Of a stretch of 5,332 bases of DNA, positions 1-5,332 are shown one piece after another. Source of the DNA: Rhodospirillales bacterium (GTDB lineage: Bacteria > Pseudomonadota > Alphaproteobacteria > UBA9219); assembly GCA_015654915.1 (NCBI GenBank), contig JAATFY010000089.1:1-5332 (forward strand). The letters are read 5' to 3'. The notes under the pieces are model-generated. The model was given only the letters and a program-made list of their open reading frames with translations, did not search any database and was not told where the DNA came from. A program made the translations under genes and the position numbers. How positions within the stretch are numbered: position 1 is the stretch's first letter; every line of letters starts with the position of its first letter.

Positions 1-831
1 GACGTTGTACGCGCCATTGCTTTCCTTTCCCCCCAACTTTCCCGCGCGCAGATTGATCTGGATAGATGGCAGCAGAAGGCGCGGCACGGCTTTGCCCTCG
101 TCGCGCTTGTTGCGGGTTTTGACATATTCCGCCTGGCTGACATTTTCGTTGATAAGCACGTTTTTCTTTTTCTGCCCGCCGACCGTGCTTTCCCATGCCG
201 GACTTTGGCCTTCGGGCGGATAATCATGGCAGGTGAAAATGCGCGTGGTGTCCGGCAGCGCGAAGATTTTCTGGATCGAGCGGTACATGGAAGCGGCATC
301 ACCACCAGGAAAATCGGTGCGCGCCGTGCCCACGTAAGGCATGAAGAGCGTGTCGCCGACGAATATGGCATCGCCGATCAGATAGCAGACGCAGGCCGGC
401 GTGTGGCCCGGTGTATGAATGGTTTTGACATCGAGATTGCCGATCGTGAAAGTTTCGCCGTCCTCGAACAGATGATCGAATTGCGAGCCGTCCATCGGCG
501 TATCATGCGTGGTGCCGAACAACGGCACCCAATGTTCGAGTACTTCGGTAATCCTGCTGCCGATGCCGGTTTTCCCGCCAAGCTTTTCCTTCAGGTAACT
601 CGTTGCCGTCAGATGATCGGCATGGATATGGGTTTCGAGCAGCCATTCCACCGTAAAGCCTTTTTGCTTTATGAAATCGATGATCCTGTCGGCCGCCATT
701 GTCGAGGTTTTTCCGGCATCCGGATTGTAATTCATGACGGGATCGATGACGGCGCAGCACTTGGCCGCGGGATCGCTAACGATATAAGTGACAGTCGATG
801 TATCCTTGTCGAAGAAAGATTCGATATTCAT
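1..831 (-). CDS. blh: ETHE1/Blh-like MBL-fold protein, probable persulfide dioxygenase (3' end cut by window edge)
   Basis: Reading the minus strand from the ATG at 831-829 gives 277 codons open to the left edge, starting MNIESFFDKDTSTVTYIVSD. The metallo-beta-lactamase metal motif THIHADH is at residues 67-73 (H68, H70, D72, H73), followed by HTPGHTPACV with H143, GDTLF with D160, GTARTDFPGGD at 168-178, and CHDY with H202. By alignment to ETHE1, the single iron would be held by H70, H143 and D160, and R171 sits in the conserved RTDF segment. In this family the enzyme oxidises glutathione persulfide to sulfite and glutathione in the cytoplasm. The segment LLLPSIQINLRAG (252-264) is the usual near-terminal signature of Blh-type proteins, so probably only about 8-15 residues are missing. 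There is no N-terminal DUF442 domain, unlike some Blh proteins. The start lies 8 bases after the rhodanese stop. The symbol rests on family resemblance only; a generic MBL hydrolase is the alternative. Confidence 0.92.
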   Translation of the reverse strand, partial: MNIESFFDKDTSTVTYIVSDPAAKCCAVIDPVMNYNPDAGKTSTMAADRIIDFIKQKGFTVEWLLETHIHADHLTATSYLKEKLGGKTGIGSRITEVLEHWVPLFGTTHDTPMDGSQFDHLFEDGETFTIGNLDVKTIHTPGHTPACVCYLIGDAIFVGDTLFMPYVGTARTDFPGGDAASMYRSIQKIFALPDTTRIFTCHDYPPEGQSPAWESTVGGQKKKNVLINENVSQAEYVKTRNKRDEGKAVPRLLLPSIQINLRAGKLGGKESNGAYNV

Positions 832-837
832 GATCGT

Positions 838-842
838 TCCTA
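838..842 (-). promoter_or_regulatory. Ribosome binding site of the dioxygenase gene, overlapping the rhodanese stop codon
   Basis: Upstream of the ATG at 831 the minus strand reads GTAGGAACGATCATG. The TAG (842-840) is the stop of the rhodanese gene, and AGGA (841-838) is a Shine-Dalgarno-like core 6 bases before the start. Sharing bases between stop and SD suggests that ribosomes finishing the rhodanese gene re-initiate here. Confidence 0.65.
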
Positions 843-1382
843 CGGTTTGCATGTGGGGCCGGACATCCGGTTCCACGGCATGCGCGCCATCAGCATGGCG
901 AGACCGCACCAGCCGGTGATTCCGGCGAACATCAAGCCAAGGCCAAAGAAACCGCTCAACATGAAAAAGGCGGGTGTGGCGTAATAGCCGAGCAGGCTGC
1001 CGGTCAGAACGCAAAGGCCAATGGCAAGCTGCACCTGCCGGTCGAGCGGCAGGAAGAAGCCTCCCGCTTTGTTGGTTGCCAGCCCCGCGTTTTTCCATGC
1101 GGCGATACCGCCTTCGAGATTATAAATTTCAAGATCAGGATTTTGTTCCAGCAGTTTTTTGGCCACTGCCTCTGCGCGTTTGCCGGATTGGCAATGCACG
1201 ACAAGTTTCTTGCCTGCGTGATCGGGCATGGTTTCCTTCGAGACGGTGGCAAGCGGCACCAGCATCGCGCCCGGAATATTTTCTCCCCGGTATTCCACCG
1301 GTTCGCGCACATCGATGAGCGTGGCGCCGCCTTCATTGACCCAGCGGTGCAGAACTTTCGGATCGACGGTTCGAATGGGCAT
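840..1382 (-). CDS. ygaP: Membrane-anchored rhodanese (rhodanese domain plus DUF2892/YgaP-type two-helix domain)
   Basis: This is a complete gene of 180 residues, ATG at 1382 and TAG at 840. Residues about 1-100 are a single rhodanese domain with LIDVREPVEY (22-31), a conserved early motif, and the active-site loop HCQSGKR (63-69), in which C64 is the expected sulfur-carrying cysteine. YNLEGGIAAWKNAG (87-100) closes the domain. Residues about 108-172 match the DUF2892 (YgaP transmembrane) family: PLDRQVQLAIGL, two hydrophobic helices at about 117-134 and 138-165, then ARMPWN. C159 in the second helix corresponds to the conserved cysteine of E. coli YgaP, which has 174 residues and the same architecture. 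The expected role is moving sulfane sulfur at the inner face of the cytoplasmic membrane. The neighbouring dioxygenase suggests that it forms or passes on persulfide substrate; that link is inference. The gene begins 11 bases after the adhesin stop. Confidence 0.92.
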   Translation of the reverse strand: MPIRTVDPKVLHRWVNEGGATLIDVREPVEYRGENIPGAMLVPLATVSKETMPDHAGKKLVVHCQSGKRAEAVAKKLLEQNPDLEIYNLEGGIAAWKNAGLATNKAGGFFLPLDRQVQLAIGLCVLTGSLLGYYATPAFFMLSGFFGLGLMFAGITGWCGLAMLMARMPWNRMSGPTCKP

Positions 1383-1386
1383 TCTT

Positions 1387-1394
1387 TCCTCCTT
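1387..1394 (-). promoter_or_regulatory. Strong Shine-Dalgarno of the rhodanese gene, overlapping the adhesin stop codon
   Basis: The minus strand reads CTGAAGGAGGAAAGAATG. TGA (1396-1394) ends the adhesin, AAGGAGGA (1394-1387) is close to a perfect anti-16S match, and the GGAGG core is 5 bases before the ATG at 1382. This fixes the rhodanese start. It also shows that the sulfur gene is set up for efficient translation directly behind the pilus gene. Confidence 0.85.
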
Positions 1395-2359
1395 CAGTTG
1401 GCTGTAACTTCCACATTGATGACATCGGAATAGGTGCCCGCGGCTTCAACGCCGGAGATGGTGCCGATGGTGAACTCGATGGGAAAGGCGGTGCCGGTCG
1501 CGGGCGTCGTGCCTGTGCCGCTAATCACCTGCACCGGCGCTCCGGTGGAGAGATCGACGCCGCCGCCATTGAAGATGACGTCATAGGCGACCGTATCGGC
1601 CACTGTGGGCGCACGTTGATGCACGAGGAGTTGGTTGTTCTGCGATTGCATCGTCACGGCATAGCCGTTGTTGCTACGCACCACCACGTCGAAGCCGCGC
1701 TGCTCGCCGCTTTCCAGATTGCCGAAATCAATCAACTGCGTTGTTTCGGATATGTCGAACGGTTTGCCGGATTCGACGAGCGATGCATCGACGCTGCTAT
1801 CCACATGCGTCTGGAATGTGATGGTCTTGGTAGCAACCAAAGTGGGGTTGAGAGTCAAAAGACCGCTGTAGAGGCTGAGCGTCAATGTGTTGTCGGCATA
1901 AGGCATGCCGGAGGCTTGAACCACCTGCTGCGGATTGATCGTCCAGAAAAATTGATGTGTATTGGTTTGTGTCAGCGCGAGAGAGATCGGAAAACTGCCG
2001 CTGATAGTCTCGCTTTGCGTCGCGGTCGGCAGGGCCTTGAAAATGCTGCTTTTTCCGCTGTTGGTGTAGGCATTGTAGTTCAGGAAATTGGTCATTTCCG
2101 ACATTTTGCGCTGATTGAAATTGCCCGATTGTCCCGCGCTCAGCGTGACAAAATACTCGCAAGCCGCGCCGTTCGCGCCCTCTGTCACCTGAAAGCTGAC
2201 GGTCTGAAGATACTCCTGCGGGTCATAGACGCCGTAGCCGCCCTGGCCGCCCTCAAACGTCGTCAGCGACGGCACAGTGCCGAAAGCCAGACTGACACAG
2301 ACCGCATGCGCCGGGTGTGGCAACAGAAAAAGACAGAGGAAAACAATCACGCGTTTCAT
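1394..2359 (-). CDS. Two-domain spore coat U (SCPU) protein, probable tip adhesin of the chaperone-usher pilus
   Basis: This is a complete gene of 321 residues. A signal peptide, MKRVIVFLCLFLLPHPAHA, is probably cut after A19. Domain 1 (about 20-183) holds the only two cysteines of the mature protein, C21 and C67, likely a disulfide. It is glycine-rich around 37-43 (EGGQGGY) and ends with the strand MPYADNTLTLSLYSG (152-166). Domain 2 (about 186-321) has no cysteine and carries the SCPU signature: IDFGNLESGEQ (210-220), VRSNNGYAV (227-235), and the C-terminal AGTYSDVINVEVTAN (307-321). Two SCPU domains in this order, directly behind an usher, match CsuE-type tip adhesins of archaic pili: domain 1 would contact surfaces and domain 2 would join it to the fibre by donor-strand exchange. 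The start overlaps the usher stop (ATGA, 2359-2356), with a GGAG (2371-2368) 8 bases upstream. A major or minor pilin role is less likely because pilins usually have one domain. Confidence 0.9.
   Translation of the reverse strand: MKRVIVFLCLFLLPHPAHAVCVSLAFGTVPSLTTFEGGQGGYGVYDPQEYLQTVSFQVTEGANGAACEYFVTLSAGQSGNFNQRKMSEMTNFLNYNAYTNSGKSSIFKALPTATQSETISGSFPISLALTQTNTHQFFWTINPQQVVQASGMPYADNTLTLSLYSGLLTLNPTLVATKTITFQTHVDSSVDASLVESGKPFDISETTQLIDFGNLESGEQRGFDVVVRSNNGYAVTMQSQNNQLLVHQRAPTVADTVAYDVIFNGGGVDLSTGAPVQVISGTGTTPATGTAFPIEFTIGTISGVEAAGTYSDVINVEVTAN
2356..2359 (-). other. ATGA stop/start overlap between usher and adhesin genes
   Basis: The adhesin ATG (2359-2357) and the usher TGA (2358-2356) share two bases on the minus strand. 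This four-base overlap is a classic sign of translational coupling. It supports co-expression of usher and tip subunit from one mRNA. The GGAG at 2371-2368 lies inside the usher's last codons. Confidence 0.9.
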
Positions 2360-5004
2360 GGGCTATTCTCCGGCCCGGGCGAAGGCGGTGCGGGAATAAC
2401 CTCTTGCCTCGGCGCGGCCTGCGGCGGAGACATCAGTTCGCTCGCCGGTACGGGCGCAAAGCCTTCCGGCAAAGGGAAAGCTTCCTGCTTCGGCAGGGAT
2501 GCGGGTATGAAAACATTTTCCTGATCCGCCGTGACCGGAAGCGTCAGCAATCCTGCCTGCGTCGGCCCGGCGGCACCTTCTTGTATGGTGACGGGCAACG
2601 CGACGCCGGGGAAGCTGTAAAGCTGCATGACGTACTGTCCCGGCTTCAGCTTCTCGATACGGAAACGCCCGGCGCGGTTGGTGAAGAATGTTTCGGGCGC
2701 GTCGTCGGGCTGTCCGGCGAGGCTGATGCTGCCGGCCTGAAGCGCCACCGGCTTGCCGTCCTTGTATTGAAGTATGCCGTCAAGCAGCACATTGGTGTCG
2801 CTGCCGAGGCGCACGAAGGTGCCGCTGCGATAGGCGGGATAGAAAGTATAGGTGCCCGGCCCCGCATCATAGCCGGGAGGCAGTTTGCTCGCATCCACGC
2901 GCACCGTGCGGTAAAGATAAGGCGTCAAGTCCGGCAGAACCGCCGGGCCGAATGTGCCGGTAGAGGCCTCATAGGTGCGGTCTTCGTCGGCATGGCGGCC
3001 CTGCGGGTTAACGCCGATGGGATAATCCTCGATCGACGGGTCAGGCGCGAAGATCGCAAAACTGTTGCTGACAGGCCGCGACAGCGCCACATGACCTCCG
3101 CCGAAAACCATTGCCGAGGCGAGGCGCAATTCGCTGCGGGATTCCAACATATTCGACGAACCGTTGGTGTTGCTGAACGGCGTGACAATATCGTGATCGA
3201 GCGTCGCTTCGCCGCGCTCGCCGTAATAGGTGACATCGCCGGTGCCGTCGTAACGGTCTGGGGTGCGCACGACACCCGCCGAGGCACTCATGCTGTCGGC
3301 GCGGCCTTCCTGAGCGTAGTTCCATTCGGTGCGCGCCGTGTTGCTGAAGCTGTCATAGCTGGCGTTGACGGAATTGCGGGAGTCCGACGGCGTCCATGTC
3401 AGATTCACGAACATGCCGTAGCCTTCCGATTGTTGTTTCCCGACATTGAGATTGACGTGAAAGCCTCCGGCCAATTGCTTGTCGAATGAGGCGGTCGCGT
3501 TCCAGTCATTGCCCTGGCCGTCGCGCCCGATATCATAACCGCCGCCGATGCCGAGATTAACCGTTTGTGACCATTGGTAACTGTAACGCGCGGTTAGGTC
3601 ATAGGCGGAGGTGTTTTGCGGCAGAAGCAACCCGAGCGGCGCGAAATGCTCGCTGCGGTAATCGGCCAGCAGCGTAAAATTCTTCGTTCCTATGAACGTG
3701 CCGTCGTCAAGGGTCCTGCCCTGATCGACGATCTGATATTGTGTCTGCCAGGCGACACCTTCGCCGCCATCCTGAACATGGCTTCCGGCGAAGTCGGCGC
3801 GGAGAATGCCCCATTTGGTGCCGACGGTCACATCGCTTCCACCCATCTGCTGTTTCTGGTCGGCCTGCGCGTTCGCGCCCAAAGTCAGGCTGTCGGTCAG
3901 GCCATAACGGTGAAAAACCGATAAGACCGGCTGGCCGAAATCATATTGCCGCTCGCGATTCACGGTGGCCGAGGTGAAGCCGATATTATAGGCGAATTTG
4001 TGCAGCCCCGCCGCGAGCAGATTGTTGTCGCTGACGATATCGACGTTGCGGACTTCCACGCGGCCCGTGGCGTCGGTGATGACCAGCTTGACGTTGTTGC
4101 TGCCGTTCACCACCGGAAAATCCGTGATGTTGTACGGGCCGGAATTAAGCTGCAGCGTTTGCACCTTGCGGTCGTTGACGTAAATATCAACTTTGGAAGG
4201 CGAGTTCAGGAAGAAAGAAGTCTGTCCCGTCGGTTCCGACACGCGGTAAGGTTGCAAATCGAAATTGCGCGCGACCGTGAGGCCGAGCATCGGCTGGAAA
4301 CTCTGGAAGCCCTCGACCGGATAGGACAGATCGCCGACAGCCGTGCGCACCATGTCGTCGGGAAAATCATGCACCAGCCGCGTATCGCCGCGCTGGAAAG
4401 GATTGGCGGGATCGTTTTCGATATAGTCACTGCTGTTTTCCAGCACCCAGCTTTTCATGTTGAGCGCGCCGTCCATGCTCATGCGAAAGGGCTGGCGGCC
4501 TTCATCCTGCGACGGCAAGCCGCTATCGACGTAATCCTGCGCGGCGAAAAAGTTCATATAGGCGGAAACGTCGCTGGGCGGCGTGATGATCTTGTTCGAC
4601 GTATCGAAATCGCGCCGCGCGCGTAGCGACTGCTCTCTTTTGTTTTCCGAAGGTATAGTGACAACCACGGCGACAAGCCGGCCATCGAACGTCATATTAA
4701 CGCCGCCTTTAGCTCCGTCTTTTAATTCAAGAAAGCCATGCATGGATGCCGTCTCCATCGCTTTTAGCTTTTCATCCGGCACCAGGTTTTTGAGTATCGC
4801 CAGTACCGGCGCGGCCTGAACATAACTGTCTTTCGGGTCCGGCGTGATGAACGCCTGCGCCATGCCCATCGGGCGCTTATCCAGATAAAGCGGCACCGAA
4901 ATAGGCACGGCGCCCCGCGGCGGAAAGTCAGCCGCGAAAGCACCTTCCGGTTGGATCAGAAAAACCAGTGTGAACAAGACAGGGAGCCATCGAAAACCTT
5001 TCAC
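2356..5004 (-). CDS. Outer-membrane usher of a chaperone-usher pilus (archaic/Csu type)
   Basis: This is a complete gene of 882 residues starting at GTG (5004-5002). An in-frame TGA lies two codons upstream, so no earlier start exists. The signal peptide (about 1-24) ends in EGAFA before ADFPP. Residues about 32-150 form the periplasmic N-domain that receives chaperone-subunit complexes. The 24-strand barrel follows at about 165-690, with the usher signature around RGDTRLVHDFPDD (205-217) and VGDLSYP (223-229). A plug domain is inserted at about 258-325, with VDIYVNDRKV (272-281) and GPYNITDFPVVNGSNNVKL (289-307). The carboxy-terminal periplasmic beta domain at about 745-810 includes TNRAGRFRIEKLKPGQY (775-791). 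The last 45 residues (838-882) form a tail with 14 prolines. I found no cysteine in the protein, whereas FimD/PapC-type ushers carry a conserved disulfide. Its role is to recruit subunits and secrete the growing fibre. The gene starts 12 bases after the chaperone stop and has only a weak Shine-Dalgarno, so it may depend on coupling. Confidence 0.95.
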   Translation of the reverse strand: MKGFRWLPVLFTLVFLIQPEGAFAADFPPRGAVPISVPLYLDKRPMGMAQAFITPDPKDSYVQAAPVLAILKNLVPDEKLKAMETASMHGFLELKDGAKGGVNMTFDGRLVAVVVTIPSENKREQSLRARRDFDTSNKIITPPSDVSAYMNFFAAQDYVDSGLPSQDEGRQPFRMSMDGALNMKSWVLENSSDYIENDPANPFQRGDTRLVHDFPDDMVRTAVGDLSYPVEGFQSFQPMLGLTVARNFDLQPYRVSEPTGQTSFFLNSPSKVDIYVNDRKVQTLQLNSGPYNITDFPVVNGSNNVKLVITDATGRVEVRNVDIVSDNNLLAAGLHKFAYNIGFTSATVNRERQYDFGQPVLSVFHRYGLTDSLTLGANAQADQKQQMGGSDVTVGTKWGILRADFAGSHVQDGGEGVAWQTQYQIVDQGRTLDDGTFIGTKNFTLLADYRSEHFAPLGLLLPQNTSAYDLTARYSYQWSQTVNLGIGGGYDIGRDGQGNDWNATASFDKQLAGGFHVNLNVGKQQSEGYGMFVNLTWTPSDSRNSVNASYDSFSNTARTEWNYAQEGRADSMSASAGVVRTPDRYDGTGDVTYYGERGEATLDHDIVTPFSNTNGSSNMLESRSELRLASAMVFGGGHVALSRPVSNSFAIFAPDPSIEDYPIGVNPQGRHADEDRTYEASTGTFGPAVLPDLTPYLYRTVRVDASKLPPGYDAGPGTYTFYPAYRSGTFVRLGSDTNVLLDGILQYKDGKPVALQAGSISLAGQPDDAPETFFTNRAGRFRIEKLKPGQYVMQLYSFPGVALPVTIQEGAAGPTQAGLLTLPVTADQENVFIPASLPKQEAFPLPEGFAPVPASELMSPPQAAPRQEVIPAPPSPGPENSP

Positions 5005-5016
5005 CGTTCATGGCCA

Positions 5017-5332
5017 TCAGAACGCCTGTTTATCATACGTGAAATCGATATGCGCCGGCTTGCCCGTCAATTCCTTCGGCCATGGCATCAGGAACTGCCG
5101 CCGGTGTCCGGCCAAAATGCCCTCGCCGGTGACGCCTTTCAGTTGATCTTCGCCGGACAGGCTAATGGTGTTGCCTTTGTCGTCCTTGATGTTGAGTTTC
5201 AGGTTGCGCAGCAGCGCATGCTGTGTGCCGCGGTTATGAAGCACGATTTCCAGCATCTTTTTACCGAACGAATTGTTGGTCTCGCCCGCGAAATCGACCG
5301 CCACATCCTGCGTGAGGCCCGGGCGCGTCACA
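5017..5332 (-). CDS. Periplasmic pilus assembly chaperone (PapD-like), C-terminal part only
   Basis: About 104 residues are open to the right edge and end at TGA (5019-5017). The first codon in the window (GTG at 5331) is most likely an internal valine, because family members are about 230-260 residues long. Visible here are the end of the first domain or linker and the second immunoglobulin-like domain. Typical elements are LEIVLHNRGTQHALLRNLKL (27-46 of the fragment), the GEGILAGHRRQFLMPWP stretch (69-85), and HIDFTY near the end (94-99). The NRGT.HA.LRNLKL and ILAG.RR.F..PWP patterns are those of chaperones paired with SCPU-type (Csu-like) subunits. The protein would bind unfolded subunits in the periplasm, complete their fold with its G1 strand, and deliver them to the usher encoded next. 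The subunit-binding basic residues and signal peptide lie outside the window. Confidence 0.87.
   Translation of the reverse strand, partial: VTRPGLTQDVAVDFAGETNNSFGKKMLEIVLHNRGTQHALLRNLKLNIKDDKGNTISLSGEDQLKGVTGEGILAGHRRQFLMPWPKELTGKPAHIDFTYDKQAF

Noticed and set aside
5..223. Small plus-strand frame of 72 codons with a hydrophobic phenylalanine-rich stretch that looks like a membrane segment
   Set aside because: The Phe run is the reverse complement of the lysine run GGQKKKN (residues 218-224) in the dioxygenase, so it is a shadow and not a small membrane protein.
205..984. Plus-strand open frame of 259 codons opposite the dioxygenase gene
   Set aside because: It is in direct codon register with the dioxygenase frame. 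In that register a plus-strand stop needs a TTA, CTA or TCA codon in the sense gene, which GC-rich genes rarely use. The translation resembles no family, is rich in Arg, Ala, Ile and His, and the minus strand carries full catalytic motifs.
1004..1336. Minus-strand frame of 110 codons inside the rhodanese gene
   Set aside because: It is a +1 shadow of the rhodanese frame with no domain of its own. The true frame contains the catalytic loop and both membrane helices.
1383..1393. Possible promoter or terminator between the pilus and sulfur genes
   Set aside because: The 11-base gap is filled by the ribosome binding site. It has no room for a -35/-10 pair or a hairpin with a T-run. A promoter inside the adhesin gene cannot be excluded by eye, but no convincing one was picked out.
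1616..2524. Plus-strand open frame of 302 codons opposite the adhesin
   Set aside because: It is in direct codon register with the adhesin codons, has no recognisable motif, and the adhesin frame has a clear signal peptide and SCPU signature.
2317..3489. Plus-strand open frame of 390 codons opposite the usher
   Set aside because: It has the same codon register relative to the usher, so it is a by-product of avoided TTA/CTA/TCA codons. It runs across the usher-adhesin junction, has no recognisable domain, and shows the biased Arg/Ala/Gly composition of a shadow frame.
3946..4626. Plus-strand open frame of 226 codons opposite the usher N-domain and plug
   Set aside because: It is in codon register with the usher. 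The low-complexity Val/Ala/Asp/Arg composition is the mirror of usher codons, and no domain is recognisable.

Overview
The window is a single, almost gap-free run of five genes. All are read on the minus strand, so transcription goes from the right edge to the left edge. The organism is probably a Gram-negative proteobacterium, because an outer-membrane usher and a periplasmic chaperone are present. The Blh-like dioxygenase and the spore-coat-U type adhesin make an alphaproteobacterium a reasonable guess, but no taxonomic marker is present. The DNA is GC-rich.

Layout in transcription order: (1) 5332-5017, the C-terminal part of a PapD-like pilus chaperone, cut by the right edge; (2) 5004-2356, a complete outer-membrane usher of 882 residues; (3) 2359-1394, a two-domain spore-coat-U (SCPU) protein, probably the tip adhesin; (4) 1382-840, a rhodanese fused to a two-helix membrane anchor (YgaP architecture); (5) 831-1, an ETHE1/Blh-like metallo-beta-lactamase-fold protein, probably a persulfide dioxygenase, cut by the left edge only a few residues before its expected end.

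Genes 1-3 form the export and tip part of an archaic (Csu-type) chaperone-usher pilus. The chaperone folds pilin subunits in the periplasm, the usher threads them through the outer membrane, and the SCPU protein caps the fibre. The major pilin genes would be expected upstream, beyond the right edge. Genes 4-5 form a sulfur module: a membrane-anchored sulfurtransferase and an enzyme that oxidises glutathione persulfide to sulfite. Such pairs usually serve sulfide or persulfide detoxification.

The unusual point is that the two modules are physically fused. Only 31 bases of the window are non-coding (12, 11 and 8 bases between genes; usher and adhesin overlap by 4). The ribosome binding sites of both sulfur genes overlap the stop codon of the gene before. 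There is no room for a conventional promoter or terminator between the modules, so the sulfur genes look translationally coupled to the pilus operon. No mobile element, RNA gene, CRISPR array or sizeable repeat was seen.
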